Source of the DNA: an uncultured Clostridia bacterium | GTDB taxonomy: Bacteria > Bacillota > Clostridia > Oscillospirales > CAG-272 | DNA: 48,424 bases | Direction: 5' to 3' | Assembly (NCBI GenBank): GCA_947302045.1 | Contig: CAMYUQ010000006.1 | Location: 1-48,424 of the forward strand | In this document: positions 8,367 through 16,485 of the stretch, one piece after another | Layout: every line of letters starts with the position of its first letter | How positions within the stretch are numbered: position 1 is the first letter of the stretch | The notes under the pieces: model-generated | Databases searched by the model: none | What the model was told of the DNA's origin: nothing | What the model saw: the letters and a program-made list of their open reading frames with translations, nothing else | Made by a program: the position numbers and the translations under genes

Positions 8367-9236
8367 TCAGAGTTCTTTGAGGAAGGGTTCAAAGGCGAGT
8401 CCGTCGCGCACGGGCGTTGGGAACTCCGCCGTGAACCGCATCACGCGGAAAACGAACGCGGCGGTTTTTTCGCAGGCGTCGGGCAGTGTTTCTCCGCGCA
8501 GGAGCAGACCGAGCAGAACCGAGGCGAAGAGGTCGCCCGTGCCGGGATAGTCGTTTTTGCAGCAGGGAATTTCGCTCGAAATCGCCGCAGACCCGTTGCA
8601 AAGACAATAAGTTCGGATCGTTTGCTCCGCGGTTCGCACACCGGTGACGACGATATTCTGCCCGGGGCGTTTGAGTTTTTGAAAAACGGAAGAAAGAAAG
8701 TCCTCCAACGCCGCCTCGGAAAGCGTGCGGGTGTCTATATAGGGCAGATCGGCGAGCAGGCATGCCTCGGTGAGATTCGGGGTGATGAGGTGCGCCCGGG
8801 CGGTCAGCTTGCGGATGCCGTCCACGAGAGCCGGCGTATAGGTGGAATAGAGTGCGCCGTCGTCGCCCATGACCGGATCGACCAGAATCAGGGGAGCTTT
8901 GCCCGATGGGTCGGGTTTTGCGCCGAAGGTATCGAGAAAATGCTCCACGGTATGGATCTGTTCGGCGGAGCCGAGAAAGCCGGTATAGACAGCGGAAAAG
9001 GAAAGGTCGAGCCGATCGAAATGTGCGGCGGTCTGCTCCATATCGGAGGTGAGGTCACGGAAGTGAAGATGATCGAAGCCGCCGGTATGGGTGGAAAGGA
9101 GCGCGGTGGGCAGGGGAACGGCTTGGTAGCCCATTGCCGAAAGGGTAGGCAAAATGACGGTCAGCGCACAGCGACCGAAGCAGGAAAGATCGTGGATCGC
9201 CGCGATCCGCGGCGGCAACGCCTTTTTCAATTCCAT
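8367..9236 (-). CDS. Pyridoxamine/pyridoxal kinase (PfkB-like)
   Basis: The enzyme phosphorylates B6 vitamers to their 5'-phosphates, feeding PLP synthesis by salvage. The 289-residue protein starts with AAIHDLSCFGRCALT, the substrate loop of the bacterial pyridoxamine kinase group. It has LVDPVMGDDGALY, LITPNLTEA, IVVTGV and the ATP-site signature PGTGDLFASVLLG with the catalytic Asp. The ATG at 9236 follows AAAGGGG. It heads the leftward operon that ends with the thiamine cofactor gene thiN, a pairing of two vitamin kinases. Confidence 0.9.
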   Translation of the reverse strand: MELKKALPPRIAAIHDLSCFGRCALTVILPTLSAMGYQAVPLPTALLSTHTGGFDHLHFRDLTSDMEQTAAHFDRLDLSFSAVYTGFLGSAEQIHTVEHFLDTFGAKPDPSGKAPLILVDPVMGDDGALYSTYTPALVDGIRKLTARAHLITPNLTEACLLADLPYIDTRTLSEAALEDFLSSVFQKLKRPGQNIVVTGVRTAEQTIRTYCLCNGSAAISSEIPCCKNDYPGTGDLFASVLLGLLLRGETLPDACEKTAAFVFRVMRFTAEFPTPVRDGLAFEPFLKEL

Positions 9237-9286
9237 AGCCGACCCCTTTCTTCGTTGTATTTGCAATGTTCGCACGAACTTTTCAG

Positions 9287-9496
9287 GAAGTTTTCGCTGT
9301 CGCCTTTTTCAAAAGGCGACCGGGGTAGAGGGGCGCGCCCCTCGGTTTTTTCGCGCGTAGCGCGAATAAAAAACGCGTTTTGTTCGCGCCTTTGGCGCGA
9401 AATGTTTTAAGGTCTCCACTTTTTTGAAAAAAAGTGGAGCAAAAAACTTTCCGGCATGGCGCGGACGAGTGCCTCCGGCGATGCCGAAATCTATGC
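9287..9496. repeat. Second hairpin-repeat mosaic, upstream of pyridoxamine kinase
   Basis: The order of modules matches 5,755–5,968: a GTCGCC...GGCGAC hairpin (9299–9320), the palindrome GGGGCGCGCCCC (9330–9341), a CGCGC/GCGCG pair near 9351–9363, TTCGCGCC with GGCGCGAA near 9380–9400, and a TCCACTTTTTT...AAAGTGGA hairpin (9413–9440). It ends with ACTTTCCGGCA and a 35-bp segment resembling the start of the 121–330 tandem unit. No gene is seen. Confidence 0.72.
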
Positions 9497-9498
9497 GA

Positions 9499-9957
9499 TT
9501 ACGCTTTTAACCGATCAAGCGCGTTTTGCAGGATGATCTGCGCCGAAAGGGTGTCGATCACGCCCTTGCGCGACCTGCCGCGCGTGTTGGTCTCGTTGAG
9601 ATACCGCGCCGCCGACATCGTCGTCAATCGCTCGTCCATCATCGCCACCGGGATCGCAAGCCGCGCCGAGAGCATCCCGGCAAATTCCAGGCATCGCGCC
9701 GCGCGCGCGCCTTCGGAACCGTCCATGTTCCGGGGCAGACCCACCACGATCGCGGCAACCTTGTGTTCCACCGCTAACTCGACGACCTTCGCCGCCGTTC
9801 TCTCGATCCCGCCGGGGGAGATATACCCGATCCCGGAAGCTAAGATTCGTCCCGGGTCCGAGAGCGCAAGCCCCGTGCGCGTATCTCCGAAATCGACGCC
9901 CATGACGCGCCCGACGGTGCTTTTCAGCGCAAGCAGATCCGATACGGTTCCGTCCAT
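9499..9957 (-). CDS. ruvX: RuvX/YqgF family nuclease
   Basis: This is an RNase H-fold nuclease family first proposed as a backup Holliday junction resolvase and now linked to pre-16S rRNA 5'-end processing. The 152-residue protein has the acidic motifs VMGVDFGDTRTG (near residue 20), VVGLPRNMDGSEG, MMDERLTT and the C-terminal VIDTLSAQIIL. The ATG at 9957 follows AAGGGAGG. It lies 16 bp after hisS on the same strand. Its stop abuts the hairpin-repeat mosaic. Confidence 0.93.
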   Translation of the reverse strand: MDGTVSDLLALKSTVGRVMGVDFGDTRTGLALSDPGRILASGIGYISPGGIERTAAKVVELAVEHKVAAIVVGLPRNMDGSEGARAARCLEFAGMLSARLAIPVAMMDERLTTMSAARYLNETNTRGRSRKGVIDTLSAQIILQNALDRLKA

Positions 9958-9973
9958 GAGAGTCCTCCCTTTT

Positions 9974-11293
9974 TTATGATTTGAGTAATTTTGCCAATTC
10001 GGCGCAGTTGAGGTCGGCTCCCACCGAAACTTCGGTCTCGGTGCGCGCCGCGAGATCCTTGATCTTCACCGCCCCCGCGGCAAGCTCGGTCGCGCCCATG
10101 ACGAGCAGGTGCGTAAATCCGGCTTTCACGGCGTAATCAATCTGCTTGCCGAATTTCTTCGCGCTCCCCAGATAGACCGCGTTGACGATCCCGCAGTCGG
10201 CAAGCTTTCCGGAGAGGGCAAAGTATGTTTCGGTATTCACGTCCTCGAACCGCGTGATCAGCAGTTTTGCTTCTTTGCCAAACGATTCCGGAACCAGCTT
10301 GTGCGTGAAGAGGAAGTTTTCCAGCGTCACGTCGCCCATGCCGAACCCGACGCCCGAGACCTTCGCGTTCTTGACGAACAGCCCCACCAGATTGTCGTAT
10401 CTGCCGCCGCCGAACATCGCGCGGTTGTTTTCGGGCGCGTTGTCGAACACCTCGAAAACCGTTCCGGTATAGTAATCCAGACCGCGGATGATGCCGAAAT
10501 CAAACACGCAATACCGATCGAGTTTGAGCGCACGCAACGCTTCAAACAGACCGAGCAGTTCCTGCGCACCGGTCGATTCGGGACAGAGCGCGGCGGCTTC
10601 TTCCACCGACATGGAATAGAGCCCGTCGATTTTGGCGATCTGCCCGGAGGAAAGACCAAGCTCGGTCAGCTCCTTTTCGTAAACCTCCCGCGGCACCTTG
10701 TTCTTCCGGTCGATCACCTTCGAGATCAGCCGACAGCCCTCTTCATCCTTTTCGGTGATCGCGCGGATCGCGTCGTTGAAGAAACGGCGGTTGTTGATCC
10801 GCACGGTGAACATGGTCTCGTCGGCGCCGAACGCGCGGAGCAGACGGATCGCCGTCAGGATACATTCAAGGTCGGCTTCATAGGTCTCGCAGCCGAAAAT
10901 ATCCACGTTGAGCTGCCAGAATTCCCGGAGACGCCCGCGCTGGGTCGCCTCGTAGCGATACATATTCGGGATCGAAAACCATTTGAGCGGAAAGGCGAGA
11001 TCGTTCATCTTCGCCGCCACCATCCGCGCCACGGTGGGCGTCATTTCGGGGCGGATTGCCAGATGCCGGTTGCCCTTATCCATAAAGTGGTAGGTCTGCT
11101 TCTCGGCAAGCTCTTCTCCGCTTTTGGCGGCGTAAAGGTCGAGAGATTCGAGCATCGGACCGTTGTATTCTTCAAACGCCGCGCCCTCCAATACGGTTCG
11201 GATCACGCCGAAAAACCAGTTGCGCAGACGCATTTCCGCCGGATAAAAATCCCGCGTGCCTTTGTAGGGTTGTGTGGATAATTTTTCACTCAT
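9974..11293 (-). CDS. hisS: Histidyl-tRNA synthetase
   Basis: This class II synthetase charges tRNA-His. The 439-residue protein has motif 1 around YNGPMLESLDLYAAKSGEE, motif 2 as PNMYRYEATQRGRLREFWQ, the histidine-specific RGLDYYTGTVFEVF, the C-terminal part of the catalytic core with GMGDVTLEN, and an anticodon-binding domain (about 340–439). Its own sigma-A promoter lies just upstream. No T-box leader is evident because the distance from promoter to start is only about 40 bp. ruvX follows. Confidence 0.96.
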   Translation of the reverse strand: MSEKLSTQPYKGTRDFYPAEMRLRNWFFGVIRTVLEGAAFEEYNGPMLESLDLYAAKSGEELAEKQTYHFMDKGNRHLAIRPEMTPTVARMVAAKMNDLAFPLKWFSIPNMYRYEATQRGRLREFWQLNVDIFGCETYEADLECILTAIRLLRAFGADETMFTVRINNRRFFNDAIRAITEKDEEGCRLISKVIDRKNKVPREVYEKELTELGLSSGQIAKIDGLYSMSVEEAAALCPESTGAQELLGLFEALRALKLDRYCVFDFGIIRGLDYYTGTVFEVFDNAPENNRAMFGGGRYDNLVGLFVKNAKVSGVGFGMGDVTLENFLFTHKLVPESFGKEAKLLITRFEDVNTETYFALSGKLADCGIVNAVYLGSAKKFGKQIDYAVKAGFTHLLVMGATELAAGAVKIKDLAARTETEVSVGADLNCAELAKLLKS

Positions 11294-11334
11294 TTCGTTT
11301 GCCTCTTGTCTTTCCCGACTTTTTGTCTCCTTTT

Positions 11335-11363
11335 ATTATAACAGACCGGTTCCGGTTTTGCAA
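11335..11363 (-). promoter_or_regulatory. Sigma-A promoter for hisS–ruvX
   Basis: On the minus strand TTGCAA (11358–11363) and TATAAT (11335–11340) are separated by 17 bp. The leader is short. Confidence 0.8.
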
Positions 11364-11367
11364 GAGA

Positions 11368-11419
11368 TTTTCATAAGTTTTGCCGGGGGCGGGGGAGGTT
11401 TGCCCTACCTTTATGAAAA
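11368..11419. other. Stem-loop with G-rich core between hisS and xpt promoters
   Basis: TTTTCATAA (11368–11376) pairs with TTATGAAAA (11411–11419). Inside lie AGGT/ACCT (11396–11399 with 11407–11410) and two G5 runs separated by one C. The element sits between two divergent promoters, so it would not be within either leader as predicted. Confidence 0.45.
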
Positions 11420-11480
11420 ATGTTCAAGAATAATGAAAAAAAGCGAAAAAGTTTTAGGGAATTTTTTTACAAGAAAAGAG

Positions 11481-11509
11481 TTGCTTTTTGTAAAAAAAGG
11501 TGGTATAAT
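11481..11509 (+). promoter_or_regulatory. Sigma-A promoter for xpt
   Basis: TTGCTT (11481–11486), a 17-bp spacer with TG one base before the -10, and TATAAT (11504–11509). The 5' leader would be about 45 nt, too short for a purine riboswitch. Confidence 0.8.
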
Positions 11510-11561
11510 GAGAATGTCTTTTTTCAAAGATCGAAATGATTCGGAAAAGGAGGCAGACCCC

Positions 11562-12134
11562 ATGCAGTTGTTGGAAGAGCGGATTCGCAAAGACGGCAAA
11601 GTCTACGACGGCGACATTCTGAAAGTCGACGGATTTCTCAACCATCGCATCGACGTGGGATTCGTCTGCGAACTCGGAAAAGAGTTTCACCGGCTGTTCG
11701 GAGGCTGCGGCGTGAACAAGATCCTGACGGTGGAAGCAAGCGGGATCGGGATCGCGTGCCTCACCGCACAGTATTTCGGCTGCCCGGTGGTCTTTGCGAA
11801 AAAGAGCCGGACTTCCAATCAGGACGCCGAGGTCTGGTCTGCGGCGGCGCACTCCTACACCCACGGAACCGACCACACGGTCATTGTATCGAAAGAATAC
11901 CTCGGGAAAGACGACAAGGTTCTGATCCTCGACGACTTCCTGGCGAACGGTTGCGCCGCGCAGGCACTGCTGGATATCTGCGGGCAGGCAGGCGCCGAAG
12001 TTGCGGGCATCGGAATCGTGATCGAAAAAGCATATCAAAACGGTGGAAAAGCCCTGCGCGCAAAAGGGATTCGTGTAGAATCGCTGGCGCGGGTCGCCTC
12101 CATGAACCTACGGGACGGAATCACCTTCTGCTGA
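11562..12134 (+). CDS. xpt: Xanthine phosphoribosyltransferase
   Basis: Xpt converts xanthine and PRPP to XMP in purine salvage. The 190-residue length is exactly that of the family. It begins MQLLEERIRKDG and contains the PRPP-binding segment VLILDDFLANGCAA and the EASGIGIA and KKSRTSNQD regions typical of Xpt. The ATG at 11562 follows AAAAGGAGG. Unlike many Firmicutes homologues there is no guanine-riboswitch-like leader. Directly downstream is a complete BMP-type ABC transporter, which suggests joint uptake and salvage of purines. Confidence 0.95.
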   Translation: MQLLEERIRKDGKVYDGDILKVDGFLNHRIDVGFVCELGKEFHRLFGGCGVNKILTVEASGIGIACLTAQYFGCPVVFAKKSRTSNQDAEVWSAAAHSYTHGTDHTVIVSKEYLGKDDKVLILDDFLANGCAAQALLDICGQAGAEVAGIGIVIEKAYQNGGKALRAKGIRVESLARVASMNLRDGITFC

Positions 12135-12136
12135 GC

Positions 12137-12165
12137 GGAAGGGATGATTGCGCCCTTTCCTTTTT
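12137..12165 (+). terminator. Weak terminator after xpt
   Basis: GGAAGGG (12137–12143) pairs with CCCTTTCC (12153–12160) with one bulge and is followed by TTTTT. Confidence 0.5.
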
Positions 12166-12179
12166 GGGCAAAACAACGG

Positions 12180-12209
12180 TTGGTTTATCGGAGCGAACGC
12201 TCCTATAAA
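12180..12209 (+). promoter_or_regulatory. Candidate promoter with palindrome in its spacer, before the BMP transporter
   Basis: TTGGTT (12180–12185) and TATAAA (12204–12209) are separated by 18 bp. Fourteen of those bases are the palindrome GGAGCGAACGCTCC (12190–12203). This could be an operator, or simply a small RNA hairpin if transcription comes from xpt. Confidence 0.4.
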
Positions 12210-12236
12210 TAAAATTTTTTTACGGAGGAACAGAAA

Positions 12237-13490
12237 ATGTTCAAAAAGATCCTTTCTCTCTCTCTGGCGCTCCTGATGGTCGTGGGCGCGATCTCGGTTC
12301 TTGCTTCCTGCAAAAAGGAAACCAAAACCACCGCAGTCAAAGCCGCTCTCATTTGTCTGCACGGTGACAGTTCTACCTACGATAAGAACTTCATCGACGC
12401 ATTCAAAACCGCTTGCGCCAACAAAGGTCTGAGCACAACCGACTACACCGTCGTGACCGACATTCCCGAAGAAGGCACCGCTTGCTACGACAAAGCCGCT
12501 GAATTTGCAGATGACGGCTACAACCTCATCTTTGCAGACTCCTTCGGACATGAAGCCAATATGCTCAAAGCCGCAAAAGAATTCAAGAACGTTCAGTTCT
12601 GCCATGCAACCGGTACGCAGGCGCACACCGCAGGCGTTGCCAACTACCACAACGCGTTCGCTTCCATCTATGAAGGCCGCTACCTCGCGGGCGTTGCCGC
12701 AGGACTCAAACTCGTTGAGCTCTACGGTGAAACCATCACCGATGAAAACGCAAAGATCGGCTACGTTGCCGCTTGGCCCTATGCGGAAGTCATTTCCGGT
12801 TACACCTCCTTCTTCCTCGGCGTTCGCTCGATCGTTCCGAACGCAACCATGGAAGTGAAATACACCAACTCCTGGTACAACGAAGCCGCTGAAAAGACCA
12901 CCGCTCAGGCGCTGATCGCCGACGGCTGCAAGCTGATCTCCCAGCACGCCGACTCGATGGGCGCTCCCACCGCTTGCGAAGAAGCAGGCATCCCGAACGT
13001 TTCCTACAACGGCGTGACCGGAACCAACACCTTCGTGATCGCTTCCAAAATCAACTGGGTCCCCTACTTCGAGGCCTGCATTGACGCCGTGAAGAACGGT
13101 ACCGCGATCGAAGCAAGCTACACCGGAACCATTCAGACCGGTTCGGTTGAGATCACCGCTGTCGGCGCCGCCGCCGCTGCCGGCACGCAGGCGAAACTCG
13201 ACGCCGTGAAGGCAGAGCTCATTGCCGGAACCCGCAAGGTGTTCGATTGCAGCAAGTTCACCGTGAAGAACGCGAAAGCCGATGAATCCGATTTCAGCAA
13301 GGCGGCTTACATCACCATGGATGAGGAAGGTCACCTCACCGGCTACAAGGCGGACGTCAACGACGACGGAACCTACACCGGCGAGACCGAGGTCATCAAG
13401 ACCGCAAACGGCATCACCTACTTCGCAGAGAGCGACTTCCGTTCCGCTCCTTACTTCGATATCATCATCGACGGTATCATCCTCGCGTAA
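12237..13490 (+). CDS. BMP-family lipoprotein, purine-nucleoside ABC transporter binding protein
   Basis: This extracytoplasmic binding protein delivers nucleosides to the permeases encoded downstream. The 417-residue precursor has a lipoprotein signal with lipobox LASC and the lipidated Cys25, then a BMP/PnrA-type fold: EEGTACYDKAAEFADDGYN, IFADSFGHEAN, the YHNAFASIYEGRYLAGVAAG motif, and IGYVAAWPYAEVISGYTSFF. A strong GGAGG box precedes the ATG. The coding sequence strongly favours C-ending codons, consistent with high expression. A stable UUCG hairpin separates it from the ATPase gene, a usual way to keep the binding protein in excess. Confidence 0.92.
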   Translation: MFKKILSLSLALLMVVGAISVLASCKKETKTTAVKAALICLHGDSSTYDKNFIDAFKTACANKGLSTTDYTVVTDIPEEGTACYDKAAEFADDGYNLIFADSFGHEANMLKAAKEFKNVQFCHATGTQAHTAGVANYHNAFASIYEGRYLAGVAAGLKLVELYGETITDENAKIGYVAAWPYAEVISGYTSFFLGVRSIVPNATMEVKYTNSWYNEAAEKTTAQALIADGCKLISQHADSMGAPTACEEAGIPNVSYNGVTGTNTFVIASKINWVPYFEACIDAVKNGTAIEASYTGTIQTGSVEITAVGAAAAAGTQAKLDAVKAELIAGTRKVFDCSKFTVKNAKADESDFSKAAYITMDEEGHLTGYKADVNDDGTYTGETEVIKTANGITYFAESDFRSAPYFDIIIDGIILA

Positions 13491-13510
13491 AAAAATCGCA
13501 AATCCGAAAA

Positions 13511-13560
13511 AGAGAACAACAGGGCTGCCGCCTTCGGGCGGCAACCCTTGCTCTGATTTT
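13511..13560 (+). other. UUCG-capped hairpin between binding protein and ATPase genes
   Basis: TGCCGCC (13526–13532) and GGCGGCA enclose a TTCG tetraloop. The stem extends outwards through GGG/CCC and AGAG/CTCT and is followed by GATTTT. It is probably a partial terminator or an mRNA 3'-end stabiliser that raises the level of the binding-protein transcript. Confidence 0.65.
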
Positions 13561-13591
13561 ATGCCACTTCTATGAAAGGGAACAGAAGCAA

Positions 13592-15310
13592 ATGGCAAAG
13601 GAAGTTTTGATCGAATTTCAGAACATCACCAAGACCTTCGGCGCCGTTGTTGCCAACAACAACGTCTCCATGCAGATCTTCCAGGGGGAGATCCTCTCGG
13701 TTCTGGGAGAGAACGGGTGCGGAAAAACCACCCTGATGAATATGCTCGCCGGAATTTACTATCCGGACGGAGGAAAGATCCTCATTCGCGGCAAAGAGGC
13801 GCATATCCACTCGCCGAAAACCGCGTTTTCCTATCGGATCGGCATGATCCATCAGCACTTCAAGCTCATCGACGTCTTCACCGCCGCCGAGAACGTGGTT
13901 CTGGGCGTGAAGAACGGCTCCAAATACAACCTCAAAGATGTCAAAAAACGGATCGGCGAAATGTGCGACCGATACGGTTTCCATATAAATCCCGATAAAA
14001 AGATCTACGAGATGTCGGTTTCCGAAAAGCAGACGGTGGAGATCATCAAGGTGCTTTACCGCGGAGCGGACATCCTCATTCTGGACGAGCCCACCGCCGT
14101 GCTCACGCCGCAGGAGATCTCAAAGCTATTCGACGTTCTGCGCGCCATGCGAAACGACGGGAAGTCCATTATCATCATCACGCATAAGCTCAACGAAGTG
14201 ATGGAGATCTCCGACCGCGTCGCCGTGCTCCGCAAAGGGGAGCACATCGGAACGGTGAAGACCTCCGAGACGAGCGAGCAGGCACTCACCGAGATGATGG
14301 TGGGCAAAAAGATCACGCTCAACATCGACCGCACAAAGGTCGAAAATCCTGCCGACCGGCTGTTCGTCAACGGGCTCAACTACACCAATTCGGAGCACGT
14401 TAAGGTGCTGGATAACATCTCCTTCGTTGCCCGTTCGGGGGAAATCCTCGGGATCGCCGGGATCGCCGGCAGCGGGCAGAGGGAACTGCTCGAAGCCATT
14501 GCCGGTTTGCAGCCGCTCGATTCGGGTGAGATCATTTTCCACCGTCCGAAGAAGGATCTGCCGGTCTCCTTCTACCACAAGACGCTCAAACAGGTCATCG
14601 AGCTTGCCGCCGAGGGCAAATTCCACTATGCGGACGGCACGCCGGTCGATCTTTCGGGCAAGAGCAAGAAAGAAATCCGCCGCCTCGTCAACGAAGAAAA
14701 GATCCTCTTCAACGAGGACGAGATCATGAACCTGCGCGATAAAACGCCTTTGCAGATCCGCGAGCTCGGCGTCCGGCTCTCGTTCGTTCCCGAGGACCGG
14801 CTCGGCATGGGGCTTGTGGGCAACATGGATATCATCGACAACATGATGCTCCGCAGTTACCGCAAGGGCAATTCCATCCTGCTCAACCGCAAAAAGCCCG
14901 AAAATCTGGCGGATCAGATCGTCAAGGGGCTGGAAGTGGTCACTCCCGATCTGCATACGCCGGTGCGTCGGCTCTCGGGCGGCAACGTGCAGAAGGTGCT
15001 GGTCGGGCGCGAGATCTCGATGGCGCCGAAGGTGCTCATGGCGGCATACCCGGTCAGAGGTCTGGATATCAACTCCTCGTATCTGATCTATAATCTGCTC
15101 AACAAGCAAAAAGAGGAAGGCGTCGCCGTGATTTTCGTGGGCGAGGACCTGGACGTTCTCATGGGACTTTGCGACCGGATTTTAGTCATCAATTCCGGCC
15201 GCGTGACCGGCATTGTGGACGCCAGAACCGTTACCAAAGAGGAAGTCGGGCTTCTGATGACGAAAACCGACGCCGGAAAGGAGAAGCGCGATGAAAAAGA
15301 AAACGGCTGA
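13592..15310 (+). CDS. Nucleoside ABC transporter ATP-binding protein (two ATPase domains)
   Basis: This double-ATPase subunit energises the transporter. The first domain has Walker A GENGCGKTT (about residue 43), the variant signature MSVSEKQ and Walker B ILILDEPTAV. The second has GIAGSGQRELLEA, signature LSGGNVQK and a degenerate Walker B region VLMAAYPVRGLD, as usual for this family. At 572 residues it is about 60 longer than typical members. The excess lies in the second domain (about residues 316–378), between the first beta strands and FVPEDRLGMGLVG. The gene overlaps the first permease gene by 20 bp. Confidence 0.92.
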   Translation: MAKEVLIEFQNITKTFGAVVANNNVSMQIFQGEILSVLGENGCGKTTLMNMLAGIYYPDGGKILIRGKEAHIHSPKTAFSYRIGMIHQHFKLIDVFTAAENVVLGVKNGSKYNLKDVKKRIGEMCDRYGFHINPDKKIYEMSVSEKQTVEIIKVLYRGADILILDEPTAVLTPQEISKLFDVLRAMRNDGKSIIIITHKLNEVMEISDRVAVLRKGEHIGTVKTSETSEQALTEMMVGKKITLNIDRTKVENPADRLFVNGLNYTNSEHVKVLDNISFVARSGEILGIAGIAGSGQRELLEAIAGLQPLDSGEIIFHRPKKDLPVSFYHKTLKQVIELAAEGKFHYADGTPVDLSGKSKKEIRRLVNEEKILFNEDEIMNLRDKTPLQIRELGVRLSFVPEDRLGMGLVGNMDIIDNMMLRSYRKGNSILLNRKKPENLADQIVKGLEVVTPDLHTPVRRLSGGNVQKVLVGREISMAPKVLMAAYPVRGLDINSSYLIYNLLNKQKEEGVAVIFVGEDLDVLMGLCDRILVINSGRVTGIVDARTVTKEEVGLLMTKTDAGKEKRDEKENG

Positions 15311-16484
15311 CCGTTCAACGGCTCCCGAACAGGAACCGACCCAAAGCGGCGTAAAATCCCGCTTCGAGCTTCCTTTCCATATCGTCAAGCGCCCACACAT
15401 TGCCCCGTGGAAAAAGATCCTGATCTATGCGATAGCACTCGTGGGCGGAATGCTTCTCTCGTCGCTGATCTGCGCGGTCTTCTCCAAAAACGGAAAGAAT
15501 CCGCTTGACTTTTTCGGGCAACTGTTCAACGGTTCGTTCGGCACGCCGCGCAAAAGCTGGCTGCTGTTCCTTGAAACGGCACTGCTCCTCGGCGCTTCCA
15601 TCGCTCTGATCCCGGCGTTCAAGATGAAGTTCTGGAACCTGGGCGGCAACGGGCAGATCCTCATGGGTTGCCTTTGCGCCTACTCCTGCTCCTATTGGCT
15701 GGGCGGAAAAATGCCGGACGGGCTGCTGCTCCTCGTCATGTTTGCCACCAGCGTTGCGGCAGGCATCCTCTGGGCGTTGATCCCGGCTCTCTTCAAGGCG
15801 GTCTTCGGCACGAACGAAACGCTCTTCACCCTGATGATGAACTATGTGGCGGCAGGGGTCGTACTCTATTTCCGCTCCGCGTGGATCAAGAACGGCTCGG
15901 GTCAGTTCCCGACGCTGGACCACGGGATCCTCCCCTCGCTCGATAAATACAGCGCGGCGTTGACCGTGTTTGTCTTCTTCGTTCTGACCGTTTTGATGTT
16001 CGTTTATCTGCGGTACAGCAAGCACGGCTACGAGATCTCGGTAGTGGGCGAGAGCATGAATACCGCAAAATACGTCGGCATCGACGTGAAAAAGGTCGTG
16101 ATCCGCACGATGATCCTCTCGGGCGCGATCGCGGGGATGGTCGGGTTCTTCCTGATCGCGCGGACCGGCGCGGGACTTTCGGATACTTCGCCCAACAACA
16201 TGGGCTTTACCGGCATCATGACCTCCTGGCTCGCCGGATTCAATCCGCTTCTCATGTTCCTCTCCTGCTTCTTCATCGCATTCCTCACGAGAGGCATGAC
16301 GCAGGTGCGTACCGATTTCGGATTCACCAACAGCTCGGTTGCGAACATCGTGATCGGTCTGATCTACTTCTGCGTGATCTCCTGCACCTTCTTCGTCAAT
16401 TATAAAATCGTGTTCCGCGGCAAGAGCGGCGAAAAGACCGATCTCGACCGGAAACTCGCAAATCAGGTAAGGGGGGTCAAATAA
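15291..16484 (+). CDS. Nucleoside ABC transporter permease 1
   Basis: This 397-residue membrane subunit has a cytoplasmic basic N-terminus (about 1–40) and some nine hydrophobic segments. It carries the branched-chain-permease-like coupling region near YLRYSKHGYEISVVGES...AKYVGIDVKKV. It resembles YufP-type permeases of BMP-dependent nucleoside transporters. It overlaps the ATPase gene by 20 bp with AAAGGAG inside that gene, and is followed after 1 bp by the second permease gene. Confidence 0.9.
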   Translation: MKKKTADRSTAPEQEPTQSGVKSRFELPFHIVKRPHIAPWKKILIYAIALVGGMLLSSLICAVFSKNGKNPLDFFGQLFNGSFGTPRKSWLLFLETALLLGASIALIPAFKMKFWNLGGNGQILMGCLCAYSCSYWLGGKMPDGLLLLVMFATSVAAGILWALIPALFKAVFGTNETLFTLMMNYVAAGVVLYFRSAWIKNGSGQFPTLDHGILPSLDKYSAALTVFVFFVLTVLMFVYLRYSKHGYEISVVGESMNTAKYVGIDVKKVVIRTMILSGAIAGMVGFFLIARTGAGLSDTSPNNMGFTGIMTSWLAGFNPLLMFLSCFFIAFLTRGMTQVRTDFGFTNSSVANIVIGLIYFCVISCTFFVNYKIVFRGKSGEKTDLDRKLANQVRGVK

Positions 16485-16485
16485 A

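Noticed and set aside
11364..11561. Guanine riboswitch before xpt
   Set aside because: None of the conserved purine-riboswitch core is visible, and the predicted leader is only about 45 nt.
14990..15060. Second ATPase domain of the transporter inactivated because of its degenerate Walker B
   Set aside because: A degenerate Walker B in the second domain is usual in this transporter family and its signature LSGGN is intact.
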